Source of the DNA: Diogma glabrata | Taxonomy: Eukaryota; Arthropoda; Insecta; Diptera; Cylindrotomidae | Assembly: GCA_963693315.1 (NCBI GenBank) | Contig: OY856186.1 | Span: forward strand, 459,233,360 to 459,297,359 | DNA: 64,000 nucleotides | Direction of reading: 5' to 3' | In this document: positions 22,680-35,216 of the stretch, piece after piece | Layout: each line of letters starts with the position of its first letter | How positions within the stretch are numbered: position 1 is the first letter of the stretch | Position numbers and translations under genes: made by a program | Notes under the pieces: generated by a model | Database searches by the model: none | What the model saw: the letters and a program-made list of their open reading frames with translations, nothing else | Told to the model about the DNA's origin: nothing

Positions 22680-23130
22680 GCTAACATTTTGACAGTAAAT
22701 TGTCTGTCCAGATTAGTGGTTTTCGACATTTAGTTTTCAGTTTCTAGTTTTTGACTTACCATCGAAAATAAGCTTTACATTTAAGAAAAACAACTATGTT
22801 CTTACTACAAATGAACTAAATTATGCGATTGTTGTTATTAAAAATGTTGTTGTTGTGTTGTTAATAAACTATTAACGAACCCTCGGCGAAAACGTTAAGC
22901 TGATGTAGCCATACGAATGTGTGATATCACATACCGCTGGCAATAGTAGTAAAATATCACCAGACAAGGTGATGTATTAAGGTTGCGGGAAGATGAACTA
23001 TATTCATTTAACGGTCAAGCACGTTCAGTCTTAGTTATCGAGTATTTCTTGATGATGCTGCGCTATTGCTTGCATCGAAGAAATGTTTTTCCATATAACT
23101 CTATATGTGGGTTTTAATCATTGAGGAAGA
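22680..23130. other. no gene seen
   Basis: Moderately AT-rich sequence without a supported frame or clear repeat. Confidence 0.5.
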
Positions 23131-23135
23131 TCCCG

Positions 23136-23645
23136 AGCAGAAATTTGTCAGGGCTCAAGTAAGGTCCTGATCAGGTTTGCCCTAATTCGGATCAGGCATT
23201 GGTAGGGCATCCTGATTGGGATTACCGGATCAGTCATCAGACCCTGATTGGAATAATCGGATTAGGCCCTGATTAGGATATCCGGACCAGATCCTGATAT
23301 ATATTTATATATTATATACATAAATTAATCAAATTAAAATAAAAAAATAACAATGGAAAAAATTAAAATATACATACCACCTTAAGCAGTATTATTATAG
23401 TCTTTCAGCCGAGAAGCGATAACTAAAACACACATGAAACGATTTTAACTATATATATATTTCTAAAATGGATAATACTCTAGTGAATTTTAGCTCACTG
23501 AAATTTCAGCTAGGGGTGTCAAATACGAAATCAGGCCCGGAACAGACCCACATCAGATCGCCCTAATAGGGATTGCAGGACTGACCAGGCCCTGATCACA
23601 CCCTGACTGTTTTCATTCATGTTCTCCTAACTAATTTCTGCTTAG
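23136..23645. mobile_element. MITE-like element with internal CCTGAT repeats
   Basis: It is bounded by AGCAGAAATT at the left and its complement AATTTCTGCT at the right. Near both ends lie degenerate repeats of (A/G)GNCCTGAT...GGATNNCCGGATCAG (23150-23300, and more weakly 23530-23605), about 30-35 bp per unit. No frame and no clear target duplication, so the boundaries are provisional. Confidence 0.6.
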
Positions 23646-23774
23646 GATGGTGCGTCGTGTGATCAAGGAGTGTGTCACAAGCTAAATTATTGACAATTCC
23701 TCAACCATCCATCCATTTTTTTAAGTAAACAAAAAAACACTTATTTTGCGTGTCCGTTGGTCCTACCAACCAGA

Positions 23775-23847
23775 TTTTTAAAAGTATATGTGTTGTTGTG
23801 ACACATAATGTAATTCCTACTACACAACACTTTTTATTAAAAAAAAC
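23775..23847 (+). repeat. 3'-end fragment of the LINE family seen at 2056-5138
   Basis: About 73 bp align with the 3' UTR and A tract of the LINE at 5049-5120 (shared tgtgttgttgtgacacat and acacaacac..ttttattaaaa). This is an extreme 5' truncation on the plus strand. Confidence 0.75.
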
Positions 23848-24939
23848 AAATTAAAGAATTTTTATTTTTTTACGATACCTTCAGATGATACCAACACATT
23901 TCAAAATGTTATTAATACGATCAACTGGTCTATTTATTATCATGACGGTATATCATTATTGTTAACATTTTATACACTGCATTTATAAATATAAAATAAA
24001 TTGGTTAGCTATTCAATAAAATTAAATTGATATTTCATTTATTTTAATATAATGGTTTGTTTCTTTAAAAATTATGTATAATAATGAATTATTTATTAGT
24101 TGAATTTTATATGACTATACATAAAAAATAATTATACTAATTATAATTAATTATGATTAGTAAAACTAAAAGAAGGCATAACTAAACAAGGACAGTTAGT
24201 TTTTTACTACTGAAACAATAAAATAGTGTTATATGTAATGTTTGTACTTTACTTTTTTTAACACATAATTTTCTTAACAATAACTGATGTTTTACTCAAT
24301 CGTGTATCACATTCATATACATATTTTTAACACTTTTAAAACCTTAAATAAAACATTTGTATATTATACATGTTTGGCTTTGTCATTTGTAATTAATAGA
24401 TACTGTTTTGCAATTTCAATATTATTCATACATTCATTATCAATAGTTTTTATTTAAAAAATAATATTAATTTTTAATGTTTTATTTATTTAAATTGTTT
24501 AATAGATCAAGGGACTTGTTATTATCTTGATTTGCTATTGTTGTAAATTAGTACCTCTGATTGGAAAAAAAATTTCGATAATTTTTTAAATATATTGTGA
24601 TTCAAACTCAAAACTATTACTGATGGATAAACAACCTTCGCATTTTTTAGTTCTTGGACTGTAAACATAACTTTAATGAAATGTTTTTATGGGTAATGGT
24701 TTGTCTTTGTAAAAATAAAAAATATGTAATTCCATTCCACCAAACATTCCACAAAACTGTTGGTCCTGTTCGCATAGTTTAAAGAAACATTTTTCTAGAT
24801 TAGTAATTATTGTTTTAAGGTGTAGTTGTTATTGAACATTGCAGGATTTCGAATTATAATAAGGATATAACTTTATAACCAAAAAGCACAGTCAAGTTAT
24901 ACTATAAAAATAAATAGTAATAGACAGTTCACGGTATCA
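23848..24939. other. AT-rich DNA without recognisable genes
   Basis: Very AT-rich; no open frame of interest and no repeat structure found by eye. Confidence 0.5.
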
Positions 24940-24947
24940 GATAAAAC

Positions 24948-25309
24948 CAGGGTTGTGCCGTAGACAAAATAGATTACTTTACATGTATAGATTACGTGTA
25001 AATTACGCGAGATATTTTCGTGTAATCTATAATTTAAACTATAAATGTAATCTATTTAATTGATATGTGAATTCTAAATTTTTTTAGCAATAAATTAACT
25101 TTTTTCAAGATCGCAAGATCCTGCTTTTTACAATATTATTCATGTCTTTTAAGAAAAAATTTTCATAGGGTTAATACAATATTTCCACATATTTCTTCTT
25201 TAATCAAAACTAATAGATTACGCCAAATTTACATAGATGACATAGATTACATTACATAGATTACATGTAATGTAATCTATTTTAGATTACGCGTAAAGGA
25301 ACAACCCTG
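24948..25309 (+). mobile_element. hAT-type MITE, copy A (362 bp)
   Basis: The ends CAGGGTTGT... and ...ACAACCCTG are inverted repeats, and the 8-bp duplication GATAAAAC flanks it exactly (24940-24947 and 25310-25317). The subterminal DNA is full of gtaatcta/tagattac motifs in both orientations. No coding capacity. TIRs of CAGGG type with 8-bp duplications are the hAT hallmark. Confidence 0.93.
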
Positions 25310-25647
25310 GATAAAACCGATGAATTCATTAACTCAAAATTACGAAACGAAACTGTTACAAAAAAAATTTTATGTTTAAGTATTTTAAATTTTAATTTCT
25401 TTTGCTCAATTAATACGTGCTTGTTATACTTTTCGAATGTGTGATAGTTTTACTAAAATAATTTTAAAATACAAATCGTGAATAGATTAGTAAAGTATAA
25501 TTATAAATTGTAAATAACAAATAAATCATCATATTCACAATTTGTATTTTGATATTTTGTGATTTGCATTTGGCATAAATGCAAGCCTACAAAAATTTTT
25601 GAAAGAAATAAAATTTTACGAAACTTCTTTTCATTTAATCTTTTAAC

Positions 25648-26010
25648 CAGGGTTGTTCCTTTACGCGTAATCTAAAATAGATTACATTACATGAATTCTA
25701 TGTAATGTAATCTATGTCATCTATGTAAATTTGGTGTAATCTATTAATTTTGATTTAAGAAGAAATATGTGGAAATATTGTATTATCCCTACTGAAAATT
25801 TTTTCGATTTTTTCGCAAAAGACATAATCAATAATATTGTCAAAAACAAGATCTTGCGATCTTGAAAAAAGTTTATTTAATTGCTAAAAAAGTTTAGAAT
25901 GCACATATCAATTAAATAGATTACATAATAGTTTACACGAAAATATCTCGTGTAATTTACACGTAATCTATACATGTAAAGTAATCTATTTTGTCTACGG
26001 CACAACCCTG
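25648..26010 (-). mobile_element. hAT-type MITE, copy B (363 bp, inverted relative to copy A)
   Basis: Same family as copy A, in the opposite orientation, with its own 8-bp duplication CTTTTAAC (25640-25647 and 26011-26018). The two copies differ by scattered substitutions and inserted independently 338 bp apart. Confidence 0.93.
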
Positions 26011-26018
26011 CTTTTAAC

Positions 26019-27249
26019 CGGTTAAAACGAAAAATATTAACAACATTCATTACGAACATCATCAATCAATTTATTGTTAATTTTTTTAAGAATGAAAAAA
26101 TCGTATCACGTTTTACATATGAATAAACAACTTTATCTGCTTTCCATTTATTTACTTGTCGTTACATAACAAAAATTACTACAGAAAAAAATTACGAATA
26201 TAATAATATGATACAATTACCGTTTTTAGTATTTCGTTTATGTTAACAATTATAAACACTTTGTTGAATAAGACAGAGAATTTTCTCTCTGGTACAAATA
26301 TAAGTCTGTAAAGAGTCTAGGTTAGATCTCCATAAATGGTAAAAACAGGTAACAGATTTCATTGGGTTTAATAGCCAAGGATCTCCGAGTCTTCGAATTT
26401 ATATAGAAATCCAATTCTTTAGTCAGTATGTATTTTAACATTAATAATATATGATAGCATATTTATTATAATAGTTTTATTGAAGGCTAATGACTTAAGG
26501 TACACGTAAAATTTTAAACAAAGCAAAAATATTAATTATTGTTAGTACCATGTATTCAATATTAATTTTGTATTTGTCTATTGTCTATCAGTCTATTTGT
26601 CTAATTGCAGCATTTTACATTGTGACCTTAATGGGAAATTCATAATTACTGTAATGCGAGGGGAGGTTTCTAATATAGAAAAATCTTAATTAATGCACAT
26701 ATATCTAAAATTAATAGTAGATATATTATTTTTTGACTCCTGCTCTTGTATTCACTAATAGATCTCCATATCTAGTTATTTTGGAGTAACTGGAGTACAT
26801 ATTTGCGTTTTATTTTGATTAAATCGTAAGGTAAGTCGTTGGAAAAGAATTTTGTAATATCGAACTGACTCCCTATATCGCAACTTAACACAAATTTTTA
26901 TTGTTAATCTTGTCACAAATTAAGTACATATTTCTAATATATAGATTGAAGTTTTACACTAACGTGTCATCTTAAAAAATGTTTGTTAAATATAATAAAA
27001 ATAAACTTTTGCATCTGAAAAATGAAATATTTCCAGACAAATTATTATCTGTATTTTATGGTCGTTTAAATACATTTTGTTTACTATATTCTGTTCTTAG
27101 TAAAAAAATGCAATTTCACAAAAATATTTGTATTTCTTTTATTGGTTTGGTTGCCTTGTATAACGAAAATCATGGTGAAGACGATTCTAGAAACAAAATT
27201 TAATTTTTAAAAAAAAATAAAAATTCTGCAATTCCTAGCACTAACAACT
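26019..27249. other. AT-rich DNA, nothing recognised
   Basis: No supported gene. A 74-codon open frame at 26979-27203 has no recognisable features and is typical of chance frames in such AT-rich DNA. Confidence 0.5.
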
Positions 27250-27475
27250 ACAACCTCACCTGTCACAACTACACATAACTACGCTTTTGGACAGGCATCC
27301 CACATTAATATGTGCTCTGAGACCTTAGAGTTAAGTACATAGTTCAAAAGGGAATAGATTGAAACAAAAGCAGAGGCTAGAACTTTACAACAATACTCTA
27401 TAAAGGGACGAATGTATGTCTTATAAATGTGGAGTAATTTATATGGAGAGTAATTTTTTTGGATCTTTACGACGC
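27250..27475 (-). pseudogene. LINE RT C-terminal fragment (relic)
   Basis: The minus strand translates to pieces such as LLHIYKTYIRPFIEYCCKV (near 27385-27440). This matches the conserved LLHVYKSYIRPCMEYCCQVWG of the LINE at 2056-5138. The surrounding frame is broken. An old copy of a related family. Confidence 0.65.
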
Positions 27476-29217
27476 CTAATAAACCAATATTTTAACATTC
27501 GCCTAATTGATTGCCACACAAACTAATTGATATATGGTTAAGGAAGTGGCAATCGATGTAAACACAATCAATGACTGTGATGGCGGGAAAAATTTAAAAT
27601 CTTGACCAAATGAATCGATGAATAAATCGATTGTTGATTTGATCTTCAAAAACCGTATTGGCTATCATATATTAGATGATTATCTTAAAACATTTTCAAA
27701 TGTGTGTGTGTTTTTATCTATAGCACGTATATTTTTGATAGGATCAGTAGTAAAGCTGCTACTCTTTAATTTGAGATATCAGATATATTGAAGTTCAAAC
27801 CGTGAAACTTTTAGTTATTTGTAATGAGTAAAAACTTAACGGAAAAAGTGGTAATGAAATTTTAAAAAATTGTTAAATGTTATGAATTGCTTAAGATCAT
27901 TTCTAAGTTTTCAAAGCTTTTGTAAGATACATAAACATGAACCAAACACTTTTAACAACTTACAAATTGTAGCGCGATTATCTCTCAACGTAACTAGATA
28001 ATCAAACTCTTTTACGTAATCTATTTGCCCAAACTAAATTTAACAACGTACAATATAGGCAAGGAAAATGAAATCGAAATATTATTATAAATTGAAAAAT
28101 TAAATAAAACTTTTTAAGATTTCACTACAATTTCTTTTTGTTTACCTTAAAAATTTAATCAAGTTATTAGTTGGGTTAACAAAACGTATGTATTTATGAA
28201 TGAAAATAAAAGTTGAAGCAAATAGTGTTAATTTGAATAGAAATTGAAAGTGATCTTAATGATTATTATATTAATAATTTACAGTTCCACTTATTAACTT
28301 ATCGAAACAAGATTTCCTAATGGTTATAAATATAAATATTATGAGTTATAAATATGAGTTATAAATATATTTTTTATGTTTGAATAAGTAACAACCTTAT
28401 AATGAATTGTTTTAATTAACGTTTATTAACTGGCTCAGTTAAGAACTTGACATGGATATACAATTATAGATACAATCGCTCTATAACAATGTAGTGTAAA
28501 TACATACACAACAAGAACTTCCCACATCGAAAAGTTAAAAGATTGAAAACTAATGAGTGTTTCGGAGACCACGACACTTTGTTCAATAAAACCTACAAAA
28601 TAATAATTTCCTTTTGGTATGTATCCAAATCATTAACAAATTTTCATCGAAATTTCAAAATTTCGAAATTTTTTCTGAATAATTGTATTATTTCACACTT
28701 AAGTTGATACAAAGTTTGGGGATATAATTCATTTTTCAACATACTTGGTACTGTATCTTAAATAACCACAACCTATCAAATGTTCATTCAATTATCAAAA
28801 CATAATTTTGTATAATTTTTTTGTTCGTTCAAATACTGTATTATTTTCCAATATATTATAGTTAAACTAATTACTATTCATTAATATATTTTATAAAAAT
28901 TAATACAATTCTAAAATATGTTTTACCATATCCCTCGCGTCAATTGAGATAAAATATAATTAGTCAAAAGTGATATATGCATTTTAAATTTAATAATAAT
29001 ATAATAAATAATTAAAGGAACAATAGACGAAAGTGCAGTTAATGTAATAACTAAAAAAACTTGTACGGAATTGAATATACCGTAAAGCTATAGTTGATAC
29101 TATAATTTTTGGTTTAAAAAATAAATTTTTTGCCACACTAACTGCACTTTTGTCGAAAAATATTTAAAACTTTTTCATGCACATCAATTATAACTTACAA
29201 TTACTGTGTTCCTAAAT
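27476..29217. other. AT-rich intergenic DNA downstream of PIGF
   Basis: No gene supported. The stretch next to 29217 includes the PIGF 3' flank; an AATAAA-type signal on the minus strand may lie around 29120-29130, but the evidence is weak. Confidence 0.45.
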
Positions 29218-29994
29218 TTAAAAGAAAGGACTTGTCTTCAACATCGTGATCCATGGTTTTAATAATATATAAACTGCCGAATAGATATTAGCAAATAAAT
29301 ATCCAAGTAGCACTCCAATCATATTTGGAATAGGATATTTCTGCCAAGCACGATCCCAATCTAATGGTGCAACAACAGATGCGGCCCATCCTCCTAATAT
29401 AACACCAATTATATTAACTTTTAATAAATCTAAATATTCTTTATAAATATTTGAATTGAAATTTATTTCTTCTGAGAATAAAATTTTGATAGTTCCAGTT
29501 GTTCCGAGGAATAATATTAAAGGAAGTATTGTTGTAATTGTTAATAACATTGATAAAGAAATTGTTTGCTCATGATTGGTTAAAAATGGAGCCCCCAAAA
29601 CTACACATATAAAACTATAAAGTAATATTGTTATTAAAACGATAGCTATAGTTTTTATAATTTCCATAAATTTTATATTAAATATTTTGAATTCTTTATT
29701 TTTCTTTTTATCACGTTGATTGCGATTTAGATTAGTCATGGCTGAAATATCTTCGAATTTAAAGAAATATTTGATTGCAAAATATTTCAATACTTCAAAT
29801 ATCGTTAGAAACCATAGCACAGGTGAACTAACATAGCCGATATTGTTTAAGTTATTTTCGACACCAAGGACTAGAAATGATAATAAAACCGGTATAATTG
29901 ATGAGATTATTGTACAACATTGTAGCTTAACAATTTTATTAGATTGTTGAATGTTACTGTATGAAAACAAAAATGGCATATTTAAATGAAACAC
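29218..29994 (-). CDS. PIGF: PIG-F, subunit of the GPI ethanolamine-phosphate transferases
   Basis: PIG-F (yeast Gpi11) is an ER membrane protein that partners the catalytic subunits PIG-O and PIG-G, which add ethanolamine phosphate to the GPI anchor. About 253-258 residues, against 219 in human. Several hydrophobic segments are visible (about 25-50, 60-75, 110-135, 145-165, 190-210 and 225-245). The family signature near the C terminus is clear: GGWAASVVAPLDWDRAWQKYPIPN, equivalent to GAWLGALPIPLDW.RPWQ.WPI in animals, and the YGAPF-like VLGAPFL is present too. The first in-frame ATG is at 29979; 29994 is a GTG. The frame is open further back to a splice-acceptor-like cttttag near 30018, so an upstream exon may supply the true start. 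Unbroken host gene. Confidence 0.87.
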   Translation of the reverse strand: MFHLNMPFLFSYSNIQQSNKIVKLQCCTIISSIIPVLLSFLVLGVENNLNNIGYVSSPVLWFLTIFEVLKYFAIKYFFKFEDISAMTNLNRNQRDKKKNKEFKIFNIKFMEIIKTIAIVLITILLYSFICVVLGAPFLTNHEQTISLSMLLTITTILPLILFLGTTGTIKILFSEEINFNSNIYKEYLDLLKVNIIGVILGGWAASVVAPLDWDRAWQKYPIPNMIGVLLGYLFANIYSAVYILLKPWITMLKTSPFF

Positions 29995-30494
29995 TCTATG
30001 TTTTGGTTGACCACCTAAAAGAAATAATAATACAATTTGTTTAAGATTAATTCTACAGTTTTATTTATAAAAATAATAATTGTTAAATTATTAATATTTT
30101 TCTTTTTAAATGGTTTATGTCTTTGATTTGAAACTGAAATGGCCTCGTGCTATTTAGGCGCACGGTCGCAAAATAAATTAATAGGAATTGATGATGGACA
30201 TAGAAACTAGACGAGCTTAAGACGTATTTTTATAAAATTTATTGGTGTCCATGTCCTAAAGTTTTGTATCTAGAAGTTTTGCCGATTGGTATACAACTTA
30301 TGAAGGTTACCAACAAATAAAATGAAAACCATTCTTGTATATATACAAAAAATTTGTTTTTCTACTCCTATCACAGTAAAATATCAATTACATCACACTA
30401 TCCATGACATGTAAATTGATTATTACAAAAAGTGTAACGTAATGAGAAAAAAAGTGTTACGTAATGTATTTTCATATATATATTACCTAACACT
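29995..30494. other. PIGF upstream region and left flank of a LINE
   Basis: No frame supported. It includes the acceptor-like site near 30018 (minus strand). At 30481-30494 lies TATTACCTAACACT, one copy of the LINE target duplication. Confidence 0.5.
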
Positions 30495-33400
30495 CAAAAT
30501 CTCAAAACAGATCTCTAAAGATCTTAGGGAATTGCAATCAAAACCGGTCCGCCGGATAGAAAATAAAATAAGTGTCATAAACAAACAAATTAAAATTCTG
30601 TCATATAATATTAATGGTTTAGCTAATAAGTTACTATTTCCTAGTTTTTTCGAATATTTAAAACATTTTGAAATTTTCTTGCTATTTGAATCGTGGGTAG
30701 AGGCATGTAATACGGATCGTTATAAAAATGTTCTTAGTGGTTTCAGGTTGCACTGGATACCGGCAACCAGACAAAATAGGTCTGGTCGAGCACAGGGTGG
30801 ATGTGTGTATGGGCTTAAATTAAATACTGTTGAAGCGAATCAACTGAAATTTCAGAGTCAAGGTGATATGGTTTACATCTCTTTTTTAACAAATAACATA
30901 CATTACAGAATTTTACCTATATACTTAAACTGCAATAAGTGGAATAGTGAATTTGAAAGTTTAATTAATTTTTTTTTTCAGAATCAAACCGTATTAAAAA
31001 CATTATTATATTAGGAGATGCTAATGTGAGGATAGGGGAAGGTCAAATATTAGATCAAGAAGTTATGGGAATAAACGCAGATATCGCGGAAGTTAGATTA
31101 TCTAAAGATAAGGTATTAAATAATAGAGGTAAACGTTCCTTAGAAATGGTAGAGAACATTGGAGGGGTAATTTTAAATGGTCGAACGAGGGATGATCTTA
31201 ATGGAGAACTGACCTTCATTGGGACAATGGGCTCGTCGGTGAACGACCTTTGTGTGGTGCCGATTGACTTTTTAAATATAAAGTTCAAATTTTATGTGGA
31301 AAGTAAAAATTTCTCCGATCATATGCCACTCACACTATTAATAGATGTGTGTAACAAAGCAGCCCCAGAAAATGCACTAAATCTTTTGCCAAAGCTAAAT
31401 TGGAGCAAACAGAACCCAATAATCTTTCGTTATGCAATAGAACAAGTATTAAACAATAACACATCAACAAGAAATCCGGAAACAAATTTTGGCATCCCTT
31501 TACTCACTAATATAACTTATACAGCTGTAAAATATGACTGCAACTACAAACCGGTTCACACCAAAAACAAAGTATTGAAACAGAAATGGTTTGACTATGA
31601 ATGTCTAACAGCAAGAGCTAAATCATTTAGGCTTCTAAAATTATACAAAAAAATCGGGCTCGAATACGGTAAGAGAGTTGTATTGTCAGGCGAATGAAAT
31701 TTTTAAGAAACTCTGCTGTAATAAGAAAAGAAATTATGATATGAGCTGGTAGAAAGACTCTGCAAAATCCAAAACCAAAAAGATTGGGGATCAGTTTTAA
31801 AAGAAATTAGGTCAAAAAAATTTATATGTGGGGCACACTTGTCGGTTGAAGATTTCTCAAAGTATTTTTACAAATTATTAAACCAGCAAATAACAGCAAG
31901 TCAGATCATGTATGCAGAGTCAGAAATTATTGTCGAAGAACTTGACCGAGAAATTTAAAAATATGAAGTCGAATGAGTGTTGGAGCGTTCTAAGGACAAT
32001 AAGTCTTGACATAATTCCGTATGAATTCTACAAAAAATGTTCAGCGTCATACATAGAGAAACTTACAAAATGTTTTAACATTATTTTCGAGAACTCTAAA
32101 ATTTCAGAATCATTCAAAAAATCGATAATATCCCCCATCTACAAAAAAAGTAATACAAATGATGCAGTAAATTATAGGGGTATATCGTTTATGTATACAT
32201 GTGGAAAGTTATTCACAGGAATACTTTTAGCTCCACTGGAAAAATGGGTTCAGGATAATACGATTTTAGATGAATTTCAGACAGGTTTCAGGCGTGGTTA
32301 CTCGACAGTAGATTGCATATACTCATTAGCGTGTACAATTCGTTTAAAGTTATTAACCAAAAAAGGTAGGGTTTATGCATTCTACGTAGATTTTAAGGCA
32401 GCTTTTGATAGCATCGTTCGTGCTGCGCTTCTTTATAAACTGCATAGTTTAGGGATGTCAAATAAATCTCCGTATTCTAAAGCAACTGTATAGCAATACG
32501 AAGGCAAGTGTATGGAATGGGGTGAACCTATCGGAAGAGTTTGCAACGGAAACAGGCGTAAGGCAAGGGTGTCTGCTCAGCCCACTCTTATTTGCGTTAT
32601 TCATAAATGATATATATGATGTCTTAACAGGCGGAATAAAAATTGGTACATGGACAATATAACTGCTGAAATATGCAGATGATCTAGTCCTTTTAGCAGA
32701 TGATCCCAATACTTTGCAAATAATGATAGATCAGCTCTTTTTATACTGCAACAAGTGGAATCTATTGGTTAACCTGGAGAAGTAAAAAATAATGGTATTC
32801 GGATCAGGAGGCAGAAGAAGAGCAGCGGAGGCATGGAAATATGGTAAAAATATCATTGAAATAGTATCCTCTTATAAATACCTTGGCGTTATATTAACAC
32901 CGAAATTGTCTTTTGTCGCACATCTCAAGGAAAAACTAAGGTGCTCTAAAATGGCATTAAATAGTATCTGGGACAAGATAATTTATAAAAAACTCGTTAA
33001 TTGCTCAAGCGAATATAAAATTTTTGAGGTGGCTTCAAGAGCAATAATGTGCTACGCTGCACAGGTATGGGGATTTTGTGAATGAAACAACTACAAAGAT
33101 TTTTCATAAAAAAACTTTTTTGCATACCACAAAGCATACCTAATTATATGATTAGTCTGGAAACAAGACGTGACCAACTGTTTCACTGTTGGTGATACAC
33201 GCATACACTGCGGTTACATTTAGACTATATAATAAGAACCCTGAAATACCCAAATTATAGACTACCCAAGTTTCTCACATACGAAATGATTAAAAATAAT
33301 TGTTTCTGGGTGCCTGTGTTAAGAGATCCGGCACATCAATGCGATATAATTGTCGATTTAAATAATCTCGAGCATGCAGACAATATTAAAATTTTAGACC

Positions 33401-33849
33401 ATAAATTTCAGGGTATAGTGGCAGAGCTGGGATTGATTCATAAGAATGAGTATGTAAGTAAAGCCCGACGTGGGACTCTGTACGATGAATACAGTAAATT
33501 GGATTATGAGAATGTTCCAGAATATTTTTGCGATAAGTATGAAATGTATCAAATTATGATTATCTTCAAAACTAGAGGAGGTTTAATTGACAATAATGCA
33601 AGAGCTTTTCAAAGACACACATCTGGGATTTGCTCTCTGTGTAACCTTTTTGCAGCTGAAAACATATTTCACTTTGTTGCAGAATGGCCGGCACTTACAG
33701 AATTTAGGAAAAAATTCTTCAAAAAACGTGAATTATCAGTTGAGGAGCTTTGGCAGTATTTAAACGCAAAGGATTACATAAGTTTGTTTAACTATGATAA
33801 CATTGCCACCAAATATCGATCCAGATTGATAAACGAATTTAATGTGTGA
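30495..33849 (+). pseudogene. LINE endonuclease-RT frame, broken by several stops and frameshifts
   Basis: Pieces in order: endonuclease N-terminal half (30560-31014; KILSYNINGLANKL, LLFESWV, GRAQGGCVYGLK); endonuclease second half (31010-31400; LGDANVRIG, GSSVNDLCV, FSDHMPL); RT fingers and palm (31912-32500; NYRGISFMYTCGKL, FQTGFRRGYST, FYVDFKAAFDS); catalytic YADDLVLLADD (about 32670-32705) with a stop codon just upstream; VNLEK and SYKYLGVILTPKLSF (32770-32905); and a C-terminal region with CSLCNLFAAENIFHFVAE (33628-33685). At least three frame changes and several stops make it inactive. The clade is not resolved. Confidence 0.88.
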
Positions 33850-34311
33850 ACGAATTCAGATTGAAATGGATCTAAAGAAGATTTCAAATGTTTGTTTTTT
33901 TTTTTTTAATTTTTTTTCCTATTCTCTCCTTTGTTACTTCTCTTATTCTCTCCTTAAAATATATTCATTATCAAACTGTGTAATGTACCTCGGGGTTTTG
34001 ATATACTGTGCCATAGCATTATGAGAATCTCCGAGAATAATAATACTTGTATATTTAAGTTTTCTTTATATTGTCTTTAGCTTTATTTCCTAGATCATAC
34101 TACAAAATGCACTCTTTTAATTTAATCAAATGATATTAAATTAAACAGTGGAAATCCGGACGGACGGCTTAGTTGTCATAGTCCTATAGATGTTTTGTTA
34201 CTAACTGCTTTGAAATATTAAATAGAATTATATTAACGTTAAAACTTATAATTTAGCAGAAACAAAAAATTGTAATCAACAATGGTATTCAATAAACATT
34301 ATTATTATTAT
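30495..34311 (+). mobile_element. decayed LINE with 14-bp target duplication and ATT-repeat tail
   Basis: The direct repeats TATTACCTAACACT at 30481-30494 and 34312-34325 bracket a plus-strand LINE of about 3.8 kb ending in (ATT)n rather than a plain A tract. Endonuclease, RT and a C-terminal Cys/His region are present in several frames. The outermost T/A bases of the duplication are ambiguous with the ATT tail, but at least ACCTAACACT is unambiguous. No ORF1 is recognisable, so the copy may be 5'-truncated. Confidence 0.87.
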
Positions 34312-34325
34312 TATTACCTAACACT

Positions 34326-35039
34326 TTTAATAAAAAGAAAAATTTTTAATTAAAGAAAAATTTGATTTTTAAAAATTAAATATTTCAATTCATTTTGACA
34401 CAAAATAATGCAAAGCCTACCACAATTTGTAAACTATTTGCATTTAACTTATAATTAGTAGTTCATTTTTTCAAGTAATTATTCGCGTTTGGGCATTAAA
34501 ACAAGTCGTGGAAAAAGTATATAACAAACCTCGAGCTGCAAAACTATTTTCCATGCTCGTGAAGGTACTGCACTCGCCGCTACGCCTGTCGTGCGCAATA
34601 TTTTCCCTCGCATGTAAAAGTCTATTTACAGCGCTAGGTATGTAATATAATATTATTGCTTGTACAAAAAATTGTACACGTTGTTGACAAGGAATGGGGA
34701 AAGTTTACATAGCCCTACACCTCTAGATATTAGCAAACCTATTTGAAGCCGAAGAAACTTCAAAGAAATTTAATGATTTTTTTAGAGCATTTGGGGATTT
34801 CTTTTGTTTTTTTATTTAATCTCGATAAAACAAAAAACACGTTCTAGAAAAATGTTCGAGTTTATTTGATTACGTACACATATCATTATTACAATCATTA
34901 TCACATATCTCAAAAATATTGAAAAGTGACACTGACAAACGTGATGCATTTTAACTGCTGCAAATAAAAATTAGCATTCATGTTGAATGATATTATTAAT
35001 ATCTTTCTTAATTTGTGAATAAATTCACCCACTTCACAA
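34326..35039. other. intergenic DNA between the LINE and the Penelope-like relic
   Basis: No gene. A GC-richer patch at 34500-34640 (around ctcgccgctacgcc) stands out from the AT-rich surroundings and may be a decayed hairpin element, but I could not establish its arms. Confidence 0.45.
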
Positions 35040-35167
35040 TAATTAAATAACAAATATAGTGGTAAAACTATTTTATTTTTATTTATGTTTTATTAATAAA
35101 ACTTTTATTAATAATAACAACCGTCATGTGAAGTAAAATAATTGTTGAAAATTATTTATTTAAGCAT

Positions 35168-35198
35168 GTTTCGATAATATCTTGATTATCATCATCAG
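35168..35198 (-). ncRNA. hammerhead-ribozyme-like core, left arm
   Basis: On the minus strand: CTGATGA, a short hairpin (gataat...attatc), then GAAAC, the two conserved boxes and stem II of a hammerhead ribozyme. The cleavage-site strand and stem I are not convincing by eye, so activity is unknown. Confidence 0.5.
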
Positions 35199-35216
35199 TA
35201 TTTTATCAAAATTTGA

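Noticed and set aside
25877..26065. 62-codon minus-strand frame
   Set aside because: Runs across the end and target duplication of hAT MITE copy B; not conserved as coding.
34500..34640. GC-richer patch that might be a hairpin like those at 16.5 kb
   Set aside because: I could not find arms that pair convincingly, so it is not called a foldback.
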